DNA from: Kribbella soli
GTDB lineage: Bacteria; Actinomycetota; Actinomycetes; Propionibacteriales; Kribbellaceae
DNA: 64,000 nucleotides
Assembly (NCBI RefSeq): GCF_004331345.1
Contig: NZ_SJJZ01000001.1
Span: 558,001 to 622,000, forward strand
Reading direction: 5' to 3'
Under the pieces are notes generated by a model. The model saw only the letters and a list, made by a program, of their open reading frames with translations. It was not told the DNA's origin and searched no databases. Made by a program: the position numbers and the translations under genes. Below, piece by piece: positions 33,781-43,617 of this stretch; position 1 is the first letter of the stretch, and each line of letters opens with the position of its first letter.

Positions 33781-35739
33781 TCAGCCGGCGCGGTACAGGG
33801 AGCCGCCGGCGGAGATGGCGATGCTGGTGCGTTGGCCGCCGACGTTGAGGTTGACGATGAACGTCGTACCGACCTGTCGCACGGTGTAGGTGACCGACCC
33901 GCTGGATCGGACCGGGACGATGAACGACAGGATCGAGGCCGTCGTGCCGGAGCGGGCCAGCATCAGCGTCGGCGCGGACTTGCGGACGTAGCTGCTCGGG
34001 TACTGCCAGCCCTGGATCGGGTTGGTCTGTGCCTGCTTGATCAGGATCGCGCCGGCCGGCAGCGCCTGCTTGAACGGCACCTGGAACAGGACCGTCTTCG
34101 TCGCGTCTCCTGGTGCCATCGCGACCGCGGTCGTCCGGGAGTACACGCTCGCCCGCTGATCCGACGGCAGGTGCCACAGTGTCTGGAACGCCTGGGCGGT
34201 CTTCGCCGACGCACGGTCCCACACCACGAGCAGATCTGGATCCTTCAGTGCCAGGACCGAGCGGGCCCGACTGATCCCGCTCCCCGGCGCATCCGCGAAC
34301 ACGTACGACTCCGCGTTGGCCTTCACCGACAAGGCAGTCAGCCGAGTCACCGGGTTCAGGTACGTCGACATCGGCGTCGTCATCACGCTGTGAGCGCTCG
34401 GACTGACGGCCCACGTGCGGTACGCGCCGGCGTTGTACGCGGCGTACCCGCCGTCGACCAGAATGTCCCGGCCGCGCGCCGTGTAGGTGATGCTGGTGTG
34501 GTCGAGATGGCCGTGGAACGCCCGCGCCGGACCGTACCTGATGCTGTACGCCGACTCGCCCGTGAAGCCTCTGGCGGGATCAGTTCCCCATCCGGTGCGA
34601 CCGAAGACGTAGCCGGCCGAATAGACCCCGACCCGCCACGGCGGCGCCGTGCCCGCCGTACCCTTCGAACCGGCGAACTCCAATGGCGTGCCTGTCCACG
34701 GGTACGTCGCCTGTACCTCGGTGTCACCGAGTTGGTGGAGCTTCCCGAGCGAGTTCGTCGCCAGCGTCAGGAACTTGGCCAGCAACGCGCGCCGGGTGGC
34801 GATCGTCGTACCGGGGTTGACGCCGCAGTTCTGCATCACGGCGATCGCGCGACCCCAGAGCGAGTAGTTGAAGGATGCGTAGCCGGTGGACTGTTCGTTG
34901 GTCCCACCCTCGGCATCGATCGAGGTCGTGATGCCGGCCGCGAATCGTTGCTGTGCGAGGTTCTTGTAGTCGGTCCGGCCGAGCACGCAGCCGACCCCGA
35001 ACAGCGCGATACTCTCGTCGGTGCCGTGGTTCCAGGCACCGCTCCAGTTGTAGGTGAGGAACCGCGCGTGACTCAGCAGCGCTGCGTCCACCCACGCATA
35101 CCGGGCCGGCACCGTGGTCACATGCAGCCCGGTCAGGATGGCCTGGCGCAAGCAGTTCAGCACGTTCGTCCGGTGCATCGTGGACTCCCACGCGCCGACG
35201 TTCGCCTTCCACGAGTACGGGTTGTCGCGGTACCAGTCGTACGCGATCGTGTTGACCCGCGTCAGCGCGGTCAGATCGCCCTTGCCTGCAGCAACGATTC
35301 CCTGTCCGAGCCAGCGCAGCGAGTGGAACCACATGTACCAACTGGCATTCTTGTACGGATTCGCCGCCCAGTTGATGTTTCCGCCGCCGTTGCCGACCTT
35401 GTACGCCGCATACGGGCCCCAGGCAAACTTGTCGCTGTACAGGTTCGTCAGCGGGTTCGTCGTCTCGATCCCGCTGAACCCCGGACACGCGTAGAACGGT
35501 GCCGTGAGCGCCTGGATCTTGTTGGTGTTCGTACCGATGTCGGTCGCCGGCGGGGCCGCCGGTGGTACGACGTTGCTCTCGCCCGGCACGAACTGGGACC
35601 CGCCCGGATCGTCCGGTCCTGGCACGATCTCGATACCGGGACCTTCTCCCGCTGCACGGGTGTCTCCTGTTGCCGTTCCCGCCCCCAGAACCAGAACAGC
35701 GAGTCCCACGGCTACAACGGCCGTACCCCTGAATCGCAT
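33781..35739 (-). CDS. secreted heparinase II/III family protein
   Basis: Encodes 652 aa. An N-terminal signal peptide (about 1-30, cleavage near ATG-DTR) leads to an alpha/alpha toroid (about 70-390) and a beta-sandwich with GHLDHTSITYTARGRDILVD, the heparinase II/III C-terminal motif holding the catalytic His. NYSLWGRAIAVM also fits. Probably degrades an acidic polysaccharide outside the cell. ATG 35739 has GGGGGAGAGG upstream. Confidence 0.85.
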   Translation of the reverse strand: MRFRGTAVVAVGLAVLVLGAGTATGDTRAAGEGPGIEIVPGPDDPGGSQFVPGESNVVPPAAPPATDIGTNTNKIQALTAPFYACPGFSGIETTNPLTNLYSDKFAWGPYAAYKVGNGGGNINWAANPYKNASWYMWFHSLRWLGQGIVAAGKGDLTALTRVNTIAYDWYRDNPYSWKANVGAWESTMHRTNVLNCLRQAILTGLHVTTVPARYAWVDAALLSHARFLTYNWSGAWNHGTDESIALFGVGCVLGRTDYKNLAQQRFAAGITTSIDAEGGTNEQSTGYASFNYSLWGRAIAVMQNCGVNPGTTIATRRALLAKFLTLATNSLGKLHQLGDTEVQATYPWTGTPLEFAGSKGTAGTAPPWRVGVYSAGYVFGRTGWGTDPARGFTGESAYSIRYGPARAFHGHLDHTSITYTARGRDILVDGGYAAYNAGAYRTWAVSPSAHSVMTTPMSTYLNPVTRLTALSVKANAESYVFADAPGSGISRARSVLALKDPDLLVVWDRASAKTAQAFQTLWHLPSDQRASVYSRTTAVAMAPGDATKTVLFQVPFKQALPAGAILIKQAQTNPIQGWQYPSSYVRKSAPTLMLARSGTTASILSFIVPVRSSGSVTYTVRQVGTTFIVNLNVGGQRTSIAISAGGSLYRAG

Positions 35740-35930
35740 GAAGTTGTACCTCTCCCCCACCGCCTCCGGATACCGGGCGACGGTCTACTGACCGGACTGG
35801 CGCGCCAGCGGCACGCCATACCTCGGGCAGCCCGCGAAGTCCGCGGGGGCGGTCAGCTCACCGAGGTTTTGTTCCCCTTATCTGCCTCGATGCAGCAACA
35901 CCGCGGAAAGTTGCGTTTCCGGGAACAGCA

Positions 35931-35963
35931 GAGCGCCAGGACCCCGGAGGAGTCCTGGCGCTC
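35931..35963. terminator. hairpin downstream of DinB gene
   Basis: 12-bp perfect arms (GAGCGCCAGGAC and complement) around 9 nt, located just after the minus-strand gene ending at 35975. Confidence 0.7.
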
Positions 35964-35974
35964 GGTTTGTTGGT

Positions 35975-36499
35975 TCAGCCCATGGTTTTCTGGCCGTCGA
36001 TCGTTTCCCGGATGATGTCGGCGTGACCGGCGTGCTGGGCGGTCTCGGCCGCGATGTGCAGGAACACCCGGCGGACGGACCAGAACACACCCGGCGGCTG
36101 CCAGGGCGCGGCCGGGAGCTCGTAGCTGGCGTCCAGGTCGAGGGTGCGGACGAGGTCGTCGGTGGCGGCGGCGACCTTCTCGTACTCCGCGAGTACGTCG
36201 GCGAGCGTCTCGCCGTCGACCAGGCGGAACTCGTCCTGCCGTGCGGCGACCATCTCCGGGGTGAACTCGGTGATCGGCTCGGTGGAGCCCTTGCCCTGGG
36301 CGCGCTCGATCCAGTGCCGCTCGACCGAGGACACGTGCTTGATCAGGCCGCCGATCGTCAGTTCGCTGACAGTGGGGCGGGCGCTCGCCTGCTCGTCTGT
36401 CAGGCCCTGGGCTGTGTGCCGCAGGAAGAACCGGTGCTTCCCGAGAAGGTCCAGGATGTCGGCCCGCTCTCCGGACACGGTCTGCTCGTTTGTCGTCAT
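35975..36499 (-). CDS. DinB/DUF664 family protein
   Basis: Encodes 174 aa, four-helix bundle. TIGGLIKHVSSVERHWIE and HIAAETAQHAGHADIIRE provide the three His ligands of the DinB metal site. Members include mycothiol/bacillithiol-dependent transferases. A similar but separate gene is at 56057. Confidence 0.9.
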   Translation of the reverse strand: MTTNEQTVSGERADILDLLGKHRFFLRHTAQGLTDEQASARPTVSELTIGGLIKHVSSVERHWIERAQGKGSTEPITEFTPEMVAARQDEFRLVDGETLADVLAEYEKVAAATDDLVRTLDLDASYELPAAPWQPPGVFWSVRRVFLHIAAETAQHAGHADIIRETIDGQKTMG

Positions 36500-36691
36500 A
36501 CTGCGACTCTAATCGCCATAGCGGCCAGTTTCTGTCCTCTATAGAAATTCGTGGTTCGAACCGTGGTTCCGGCCGCCGAGGCGCGTGGTCCGTTCGTAAT
36601 TGAACCCTTGAACACTCCTCCGCGAGGCGTCTGGCGACTAGCTTGGCGTAGGGCGGCGACTGGGCCGAGCCCATTGCACAAGGGGGTTGAC

Positions 36692-37516
36692 GTGGGAACG
36701 ATCACGACCAGCGACGGTACGGAGATCTTCTACAAGGACTGGGGTACGGGCCAGCCGATCGTCTTCAGCCACGGATGGCCGCTGTCGGCCGACGACTGGG
36801 ACAACCAGCTGCTGTTCTTCCTGTCGAAGGGGTACCGCGTCGTCGCGCACGACCGCCGCGGGCACGGCCGGTCGACGCAGACCGGCGACGGACACGACAT
36901 GGACCACTACGCCGACGACCTGAAGGCAGTCGTCGACCACCTCGACCTGCGCGACTGCATCCACGTCGGCCACTCGACCGGCGGCGGCGAGGTCACGCAC
37001 TACCTGGCCCGGCACGGCGAGGACCGGGCCGCCAAGGCCGCGCTGCTCTGCGCGGTCCCGCCGCTGATGGTGCAGACCGATGCGAACCCGGAGGGCCTGC
37101 CGAAGGCGGTCTTCGACGATCTCCAGGCGCAGCTCGCGGCCAACCGGTCGGCCTTCTACCGCGCGCTCCCGGAAGGGCCGTTCTACGGCTTCAACCGTCC
37201 GGGTGCCGTGCCCAGCGAAGCGATCATCGCGAACTGGTGGCGCCAGGGCATGATGGGCGGCGCGAAGGCGCACTACGACGGCATCGTCGCGTTCTCCCAG
37301 ACCGACTTCACCGAGGACCTGCGGACGATCGCCATCCCGGTCCTGGTGGTGCACAGCGAGGACGACCAGATCGTGCCGTACGCCGATGCCGGCCCGAAGT
37401 CGGCCGCGCTGCTCAAGAACGGGGTCCTGAAGACCTACAAGGACCTCCCGCACGGCCTGCCCACGACGCACGCCGACGTGGTCAACGCCGACCTTCTCGA
37501 GTTCTTCCAGTCGTAG
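36692..37516 (+). CDS. alpha/beta hydrolase, non-haem chloroperoxidase type
   Basis: Encodes 274 aa. GHSTGGGE carries the nucleophile Ser; SEDDQIVPY the acid; DLPHGLPTTH the His. SHGWPLSADDWD and DRRGHGRS are typical of the perhydrolase/chloroperoxidase branch, which mainly act as esterases. GTG 36692 with AAGGGGG SD. Monocistronic. Confidence 0.92.
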   Translation: MGTITTSDGTEIFYKDWGTGQPIVFSHGWPLSADDWDNQLLFFLSKGYRVVAHDRRGHGRSTQTGDGHDMDHYADDLKAVVDHLDLRDCIHVGHSTGGGEVTHYLARHGEDRAAKAALLCAVPPLMVQTDANPEGLPKAVFDDLQAQLAANRSAFYRALPEGPFYGFNRPGAVPSEAIIANWWRQGMMGGAKAHYDGIVAFSQTDFTEDLRTIAIPVLVVHSEDDQIVPYADAGPKSAALLKNGVLKTYKDLPHGLPTTHADVVNADLLEFFQS

Positions 37517-37610
37517 CTCACCTTCTCCCGGCTTGATCACCGATCCCGACTCGATCACCAAGGTCGTCAAGACCGCGATCCGCGCCACCAGGTGACCTTC
37601 AGCGAATCCG

Positions 37611-37644
37611 TGACGGCTTGCGTACGACGGTACGCAAGCCGTCA
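37611..37644. terminator. long hairpin after hydrolase gene
   Basis: 15-bp perfect arms (TGACGGCTTGCGTAC and complement) around GACG; no T-run follows, so termination is plausible but not certain. Confidence 0.6.
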
Positions 37645-37749
37645 TGACCTGTTGCGAGGTGTTGTGCGGCACCGGCTCGGATGCTAGGTCGGAGACGTCC
37701 AGACGGGCCGGGAACGGTCCCGGACCGATGGACGTCCCGGGGAGGGATC

Positions 37750-39486
37750 ATGGGCAGACCACGCCTCGTCATCGCTTCCGTCGCTGCGTTCGCAGCTGCC
37801 TTGTGCGGAGCCGCCGTCGCTGCCTATGCCGCACCGGCCACGCAGGTGACGGTAGGCAGCCCACCGACGCCGTTCTCGCAGAACAAGCAGAACGAGCCCG
37901 CCGTCGCGATCGACGCGCACGATCCGGCGGTGATGGTCGCGGGGGCGAACGAAGAGATCGACATGGAGTCGTGCGCGGCAGGTGCCCCGAGCACGTGTCC
38001 GTTCACCGACGGTGTCGGTGTCTCCGGGGTGTACTTCTCCTTCGACAGCGGCCAGAGCTGGACCCAGCCGACGTACACCGGCTGGAGCGCCCGGAACTGC
38101 CTGGGCCCTGCGGCGTGCACACCGCAGGTGGGCCCGATCGGCACGCTGCCTCGCTACTTCGAGGCCGGGCTGGTCTCCGACGGTGATCCGGCCGTCGCCT
38201 TCGGGCCGCGGCCCGGCCCGGACGGCACGTTCTCGTGGGACAACGGCTCCCGGCTGTACTACGCCAACCTGACGTCGAACTTCTCCGCAAACCGGCGACT
38301 GGAGACGTTCCGTGGTTTCGAGGCGATCGCGGTGTCGACCACCGACGACGTCCACGCTGCGGCGGCCGGCGACGCATCGGCCTGGACCGCGCCGACCATC
38401 ATCTCGAAGCAGTCGTCGACGACCTTCTCCGACAAGGAGCAGATCTACGCCGACAACGCGTCCAGCAGCCGGTTCTTCGGCCGGGTGTACACCTGCTGGG
38501 CGAGTTTCCGCAGCAACAGCCACGGGCAGGCCCTTCCGGTACCACTGACCGTGGCGCGATCGGCCGACGGCGGCCGTAGCTGGATCACGAGCCAGGTCGG
38601 CCCAGCCACGAACAACGGCATCAACCAGCAGCCCGACGGTTGCGTCGTACGCACGGACAGCACCGGCAACGTCTACGTCTTCGGGGTCGGTGCCCGCCGC
38701 GGTACGAACCTCCAGTTGATGTACAAGTCGACCGACGGCGGCGCGCACTGGACCGGCCCGACCGCGGTCGCTCCGGTGGTCAAGCCCGGTGTGTTCGACC
38801 CGGTCGAGGGTCGCCCGGTCATGGACGGTATCGCCGGCGCGCGGGTCGACCTGGCCGGCGGACCGAACGTCGACATCGCGAACGGCCGGCCAACCGGTGC
38901 CGGCGCGACCGACGAGATCTTCATGACCTGGTCGGACGGCGGGGCGGGCCTGAACCACGAGCAACTGATGCTGACCTGGTCGCCGAGGGGTGGCACGTCC
39001 TGGGTCGCGCCCGTTCCGCTCGCCCTGACCACCGGCGACCGCCCGGTCTACACCGCGCCCGCGGTGTCCCCGGACGGCACCGATCTGTACATCGTGCACA
39101 ACTCGTTCACGACGCCGTACAGCGGCAACACGACGGACCCGCGCGGCCTGGTCGGCGAGGTCCGGCACGCGAACGTGGCGGGCGGCGTACCGTCCGGCTG
39201 GACCACGCTCGAACGAGCGCCGGGCGGTGACCCACGTGGCAGCAGCGCGAACGCGCTGATCTCGGAGTTCCTCGGCGACTACGTGTACGCCGCCGCGACG
39301 AACGACCGCGCCGTCGCGGTCTGGAACGACACCCTCAACGCGGGCGTCTGCACGGCGATCAACACCTACCGGGCGTCGCTCTACACCACGACCCCCGGCG
39401 CACCGCCGAACGTCCTCGTCGCCTGCCCGGCGACCTTTGGCAACACCGACATCCTCGGAGGCAGTTACGTGGACCCGACTCCGTGA
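37750..39486 (+). CDS. secreted BNR/sialidase-like beta-propeller protein
   Basis: Encodes 578 aa. A signal peptide (about 1-28, ending AYAA) is followed by repeated Asp-box-like turns (SFDSGQSW, SADGGRSW, STDGGAHW) that mark beta-propeller blades as in sialidase-like exo-alpha proteins. Cysteines (GRVYTCW, DGCVV, GVCTAI) suggest disulfides. Catalytic residues of true sialidases are not recognisable. ATG 37750 with GGGGAGGG SD. Confidence 0.85.
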   Translation: MGRPRLVIASVAAFAAALCGAAVAAYAAPATQVTVGSPPTPFSQNKQNEPAVAIDAHDPAVMVAGANEEIDMESCAAGAPSTCPFTDGVGVSGVYFSFDSGQSWTQPTYTGWSARNCLGPAACTPQVGPIGTLPRYFEAGLVSDGDPAVAFGPRPGPDGTFSWDNGSRLYYANLTSNFSANRRLETFRGFEAIAVSTTDDVHAAAAGDASAWTAPTIISKQSSTTFSDKEQIYADNASSSRFFGRVYTCWASFRSNSHGQALPVPLTVARSADGGRSWITSQVGPATNNGINQQPDGCVVRTDSTGNVYVFGVGARRGTNLQLMYKSTDGGAHWTGPTAVAPVVKPGVFDPVEGRPVMDGIAGARVDLAGGPNVDIANGRPTGAGATDEIFMTWSDGGAGLNHEQLMLTWSPRGGTSWVAPVPLALTTGDRPVYTAPAVSPDGTDLYIVHNSFTTPYSGNTTDPRGLVGEVRHANVAGGVPSGWTTLERAPGGDPRGSSANALISEFLGDYVYAAATNDRAVAVWNDTLNAGVCTAINTYRASLYTTTPGAPPNVLVACPATFGNTDILGGSYVDPTP

Positions 39487-39576
39487 CGCGAGGTGAGAGC
39501 GCCACCCGGTGACACCCGCCGCAGGTCGTCCGGAAATTCGGGCGACCTGCGGTGGTGGCGCGGCTACGCTGCGCGG

Positions 39577-40083
39577 ATGGACGACGCGTTGGAGATCCGG
39601 CCGTTGCGAGTCGAGGATCCGCCGGTGCTGGCGGCGGCGTTCGACGCGATCGGGTGGAACAAGCCGGAGAGCCAGTACCGGCGGTACCTGGGCGAGCAGG
39701 AGGCCGGGACGCGTGACGTCCTGATCGCCACGGTCGACGGCGAGTTCGCCGGTTACGTCACGGTGCGCTGGGTGTCGCCGTACGAGCCGTTCGACGGGAT
39801 TCCGGAGGTCCAGGACTTCAATGTGCTGCCGAAGTTCCGGCGGCGCGGGATCGGGAGCGCGTTGATGGACGCGGCCGAGGCCCTCGTGGCGGAACGCTCC
39901 CCGATCGTGGGGATCGGGGTCGGGCTCTACCCGGACTACGGCCAGGCGCAGCGGATGTACGTCCGGCGCGGCTACCTCCCCGACGGCCGCGGGCTGATCT
40001 ACGACGGTCGACAGGTGCCGCCGATGGAGACGATCCGCAACGACGACAGCGCGACGCTGATGTTCACCAAGCAACTGAGGTAG
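39577..40083 (+). CDS. GNAT family N-acetyltransferase
   Basis: Encodes 168 aa. DFNVLPKFRRRGIGSALMDA is the acetyl-CoA motif A (R-x-x-G-x-G/A). The start follows TACGCT by 6 nt (leaderless). It precedes the quinone reductase by 10 nt on the same strand; its stop TAG is also the first part of that gene's -10. Confidence 0.9.
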   Translation: MDDALEIRPLRVEDPPVLAAAFDAIGWNKPESQYRRYLGEQEAGTRDVLIATVDGEFAGYVTVRWVSPYEPFDGIPEVQDFNVLPKFRRRGIGSALMDAAEALVAERSPIVGIGVGLYPDYGQAQRMYVRRGYLPDGRGLIYDGRQVPPMETIRNDDSATLMFTKQLR

Positions 40084-40093
40084 CGTCGATGAC

Positions 40094-41122
40094 GTGCGCG
40101 CCATCCAGTACTCCGTGACCGGTGAGCCCGATGTCCTGGCCCTCGTGGACAGGCCGCTGACCGAGGTCGGTCCGGGAGAAGTGCGGGTGCGGATCCACCG
40201 GTCGGGGGTCAATCCGACCGACTGGAAGTCGCGCCGCGGCAGCGAGGCCGGTACGCCGGTGCACCCGGCGCAGGTGCCGAACCAGGACGGATCCGGTGTC
40301 GTCGACGCTGTCGGCCAGGGCGTCGACGCGGCCCTCACCGGTCGCCGGGTCTGGCTCTGGGAGGCCGCGTACCAACGGCCTTCGGGAGGTACGGCGCAGG
40401 AGTACGCCGTGGTCCCGGTCCGCCATGTGGTGCCGCTGCCCGACGACGCGTCGTACGATCTCGGCGCCGCGCTCGGCGTACCGTTCCTGACCGCTCATCG
40501 ATGCCTGACCGTGACCGAGGACGGCCCTGATCGCCTCGGTCCAGGCAAGCTCGCCGGCCGCACCGTGCTGGTGGCCGGCGGCGCCGGAGCGGTCGGCAAC
40601 GCGGCGATCCAGCTGGCCCGGTGGTCCGACGCGACCGTGATCACCACCGTGAGCAGTCCGGAGAAGGGCAATCTGGCCGCGCTCGCGGGCGCCGACCACG
40701 TCATCGACTACAAGCAGCAGGACGTGGTCGCTGAGGTCCGCGCGATCGCACCCCACGGCGTCCACACGATCGTCGAGGTGTCGCCGGCGGCGAACGCGGC
40801 CATCGACGCCGCGGTGATCGCGCCCCACGGCTCGGTGTCGGTCTACGCGACCGACGGCGGCGCGACGATGGAACTTCCGGTGCGCGCGTCGATGGTGCCG
40901 AACGCCCGCTGGCAGTTCGTCCTGCTCTACACGGCGCCGGAGTCCTGGCGCCCGCGCGGCCTGGCCGACGTCTCGGCCGCGGTCGAGGCCGGTGCCGTCC
41001 GCATCGGCCCGGATGCCGGCCTCCCGCTGCACCACTACCCGCTCGACCAGGCTGCGGACGCTCACGCCGCCGTAGAGGACGCCATCGTCGGCAAGGTCCT
41101 CATCGACGTCATTCCAGGCTGA
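40094..41122 (+). CDS. NADPH:quinone reductase-like zinc-independent MDR
   Basis: Encodes 342 aa. The GroES-like part ends near 120; the Rossmann domain has VAGGAGAVGNAA; GVNPTDWKSR is typical. The Cys ligands of zinc ADHs are absent, so a QOR-type (quinone oxidoreductase) role is likely. GTG 40094 follows TAGCGT by 7 nt (leaderless). Overlaps the convergent DUF2625 gene by 14 nt. Confidence 0.9.
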   Translation: MRAIQYSVTGEPDVLALVDRPLTEVGPGEVRVRIHRSGVNPTDWKSRRGSEAGTPVHPAQVPNQDGSGVVDAVGQGVDAALTGRRVWLWEAAYQRPSGGTAQEYAVVPVRHVVPLPDDASYDLGAALGVPFLTAHRCLTVTEDGPDRLGPGKLAGRTVLVAGGAGAVGNAAIQLARWSDATVITTVSSPEKGNLAALAGADHVIDYKQQDVVAEVRAIAPHGVHTIVEVSPAANAAIDAAVIAPHGSVSVYATDGGATMELPVRASMVPNARWQFVLLYTAPESWRPRGLADVSAAVEAGAVRIGPDAGLPLHHYPLDQAADAHAAVEDAIVGKVLIDVIPG

Positions 41123-41771
41123 GGAGTTCCTCGAAGGGAACAGGTCTGCGCGAGGTGTCCTCGAGCGGATGGGACTCGGCGGAGAACAGCGGCGGGTAGA
41201 TGGCAATCCCTTGGGACAAAGGGATTGCGCGGGTCTCTTCGGCCCAGGTCGGCCAGCGGAGGCCGGCGTAGAACTGCGTCGGGCCTTCGGTGAGCGACCA
41301 GAGGACGAAGTCGGTGTGCCCGACGCCGAGGCCGTCCCAGTCGAGGGTGTCCGGCGCCCAGTAGCAGACCTGACCGGGCTGGATGCCCAGCCCACCGCCG
41401 TCGACGGCGAAGCGTCCGCCGAGCACGTCGTAGGCAACAGTGAGGTACGGCGGTGGCACGGCAACCTGCTCCGGGTCGTCGAGGTTGTTGGCGGTCGCGA
41501 GATCGGGAAGACCGGAGCCACCGCCGCCGAGAATGCGCAGCCAGCCGTCGTCGATCACCAGGCCGCCGCAGTTCACCGCGAGCGCACCGAGCATCGACCG
41601 CGCGGTGACCTGCAGGCGGAAGAGGACATCTCGCCCTGCCGCCGGATCGACGGGCAGTACCGTGGCGGGGCGGGCCGCCTCCGCAAGCGCCTCCTGCAGC
41701 ACGGCCCAGGCCGGATCGTCGACGTCGGCCAGTTCATCAGCAGTTCTGACGTGGGTCACCCGGCCGAGCAT
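41109..41771 (-). CDS. DUF2625 family protein
   Basis: Encodes 220 aa. GGLVIDDGWLRILGGG, VAYDVLGGRFAVDGGG and VCYWAPDTLDWD match DUF2625, a family of unknown function with SUKH-like features. It starts 3 nt after the AAC(3)-like gene stop, so the two form an operon. Confidence 0.85.
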   Translation of the reverse strand: MLGRVTHVRTADELADVDDPAWAVLQEALAEAARPATVLPVDPAAGRDVLFRLQVTARSMLGALAVNCGGLVIDDGWLRILGGGGSGLPDLATANNLDDPEQVAVPPPYLTVAYDVLGGRFAVDGGGLGIQPGQVCYWAPDTLDWDGLGVGHTDFVLWSLTEGPTQFYAGLRWPTWAEETRAIPLSQGIAIYPPLFSAESHPLEDTSRRPVPFEELLSLE

Positions 41772-41774
41772 GCC

Positions 41775-42617
41775 CTACTCGGCGAGGGCAGCCAAACGTT
41801 GTTGCAGAGCGGCTGCGCAGCGGCAGGTTGGGTCGTCGGTGCACAGGAGGGCGGCGGGATCGGCTTCGACGAGCTGACGGGTCGCTGCTAGTACTGCCTG
41901 CTTGGGGATTCGCCGGACGCGGGCGTTTCCGATCTGGATTTCCTTGGTCGCAGAGCGCAGTACCGGCTCGATGGTGTCGAAGCGGTGGCTTGCGCCGGGG
42001 ATGTTCGGGAGCTCGACCCACAGACCGTCGGCGGATTTCGCGTAGCGGTAGAAGCGCGAGCGGCCCAGGTGTTGCTCGGCGAGGTGGATCGTGGTGTTCG
42101 AGGTGTGGGTGACGCCGAGCAGCAGGACGTCGCCGTCGATGGCCTCGATCGGGCCGAGCGGCCAGTCGGGGCGCTGGGCTTCCAGCAGGCGTTCGGCCGC
42201 GGGGCCAACGGCCTGGTAGGAAAACAGCGGATGCTCGGTGCGGAACGGCGAGCAGGTCAGGCGGAAAGTTTCCGGAATCGTTCCGAGCCAGCGGTCGATC
42301 GGGAGCTCGGCACGGAAACTGGTTGCCTGCGACAACCGAGTGTCGAAGTCCGGCCAGTCTTCCGCGTTCCAGTAGTCGTTGTCCGGCCGAACCAGTCCTG
42401 GTGGTGCCGGGATACCGGTGAGATCCCAGGTGCCGGCGGGCATCAGTACAGTCCCGCACACCTCGGTCAGCGCCGAGCAAACCGCCTCCGCGCCACCGTC
42501 GACGTACCCGAACGAACTCAGCGACGAGTGCACAATCACCTCGGACGCCCGCCCCAGCCCAAGCTGCCGCAGCCCATCGACGAGCTCGGGTTCGGTGACG
42601 ACATTCGTTGCACGCAC
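41775..42617 (-). CDS. AAC(3)-like N-acetyltransferase family protein
   Basis: Encodes 280 aa of the antibiotic N-acetyltransferase (Antibiotic_NAT) fold: VHSSLSSFGYVDGG, TVLMPAGTWDLTG, FRLTCSPFRTEHPLFSYQAV and LLLGVTHTSNTTIHLAE. The His in TEHP and the T/N-rich acetyl-CoA pocket are present. Many chromosomal members are not aminoglycoside resistance enzymes. GTG 42617 follows GATATT by 6 nt (leaderless). A C-terminal CxxxxxxCxCA cysteine cluster (about 257-266) is unusual. Confidence 0.82.
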   Translation of the reverse strand: MRATNVVTEPELVDGLRQLGLGRASEVIVHSSLSSFGYVDGGAEAVCSALTEVCGTVLMPAGTWDLTGIPAPPGLVRPDNDYWNAEDWPDFDTRLSQATSFRAELPIDRWLGTIPETFRLTCSPFRTEHPLFSYQAVGPAAERLLEAQRPDWPLGPIEAIDGDVLLLGVTHTSNTTIHLAEQHLGRSRFYRYAKSADGLWVELPNIPGASHRFDTIEPVLRSATKEIQIGNARVRRIPKQAVLAATRQLVEADPAALLCTDDPTCRCAAALQQRLAALAE

Positions 42618-42734
42618 CCCGGCAATATCTCATCCGGGACCCGGCACCGCTCGGCCTTTTCGAGGCCGATCCAGCGGCAGCGGTCTTGCGCCGACCGAAG
42701 GCGAGGAGCACCGTCAGGGGTGGGGGTGGGTGCG

Positions 42735-43616
42735 ATGCTGCTGGTAGTCGGCGGGACCGGGGATCTGGGTGGGCGCGTGGTTCGCTTGCTGACCGCCCGG
42801 CGGAGTGACGTTCGGTGTCTGTCGCGCACCGGCACGCAGATGACCGACGCGGCCGTGGTCCGCGGCGATCTGACGGATCCCGCGAGTTTGCGCGCAGCGT
42901 GCCGCGGCGTGGAGACGGTGGTCGCGTCCGCTACCGCGATCGGACGACGGCTGGCCCGCCTGCCCGGACCCTCGATCCGCGCGGTCGACGAAGCGGGGAT
43001 GCTGTCACTGGTCGACGCCGCCGAGGAGGCCGGCGTACGGCGGTTCGTGTACGTCTCGTACGCCGGGGTCGACGCAGGTCTCGGGACGCCGCTCGAACGG
43101 GCCAAGGTCGCCGTCGAGGAGCGGCTCCGGCAGGCGAAGCTCGCGCAGGTGATCGTCCGGCCGGACGCGTTCCAGGAGATTCATCTCGGCCCGGTCGGAC
43201 GCTTCGACCTTGCTCGGGGCAAGGTTTCGGTGATCGGCAAGGGCGACGCCAAGGTGCGCTGGGTCGGCACGGACGACGCCGCCGCACTCGTCGCGGCGGT
43301 GGCCACCGAGCCCGAGCCGCCCGCGCTGATCGAGTTCGGCGGCCCCGAGGCGTTGAGCCGCAACGAGGCAATCGCTGTCGCGGAGGAACTCCTGCACCGC
43401 CGGATCAAGGTCACGCGGATGCCGACTCCCGCTGCGCGCCTCGCGATCCGCCTGCTCGGCAGAACCCAGGACGGCCTGGCCTCGGTCGTGGGAGGCGGCC
43501 TTCTACAATCCCTGCACGACGCGACCTGGACCGACGAACCGCTCCGCGCCCGAGGCATCGTCCCTCGTTCCCCCACCGACTTTCTCCGCGCCCAGGCGAA
43601 GCAGTACGCCACCTGA
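42735..43616 (+). CDS. NmrA/NAD(P)-binding atypical SDR
   Basis: Encodes 293 aa. VVGGTGDLGGRVVRLL is the Rossmann GxxGxxG turn; VVRGDLTDPASL and YVSYAGVDAG are typical of NmrA/SDRa5. The active Tyr-Lys pair of classical SDRs is not clear. Divergent from the AAC(3)-like operon. Confidence 0.9.
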   Translation: MLLVVGGTGDLGGRVVRLLTARRSDVRCLSRTGTQMTDAAVVRGDLTDPASLRAACRGVETVVASATAIGRRLARLPGPSIRAVDEAGMLSLVDAAEEAGVRRFVYVSYAGVDAGLGTPLERAKVAVEERLRQAKLAQVIVRPDAFQEIHLGPVGRFDLARGKVSVIGKGDAKVRWVGTDDAAALVAAVATEPEPPALIEFGGPEALSRNEAIAVAEELLHRRIKVTRMPTPAARLAIRLLGRTQDGLASVVGGGLLQSLHDATWTDEPLRARGIVPRSPTDFLRAQAKQYAT

Positions 43617-43617
43617 C

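Noticed and set aside
33775..36015. 746-codon plus-strand frame over the heparinase gene
   Set aside because: Low-complexity, Arg-rich translation antisense to a gene with a signal peptide and clear family motifs.
36551..36566. GGTTCGAACC as a tRNA T-loop
   Set aside because: No acceptor, D or anticodon stem can be built around it; it is only a 10-bp palindrome.
33159..42617. CPT-like kinase and AAC(3)-like protein as an antibiotic-resistance island
   Set aside because: They are 8 kb apart in unrelated contexts without mobile elements, and both families contain many non-resistance members.
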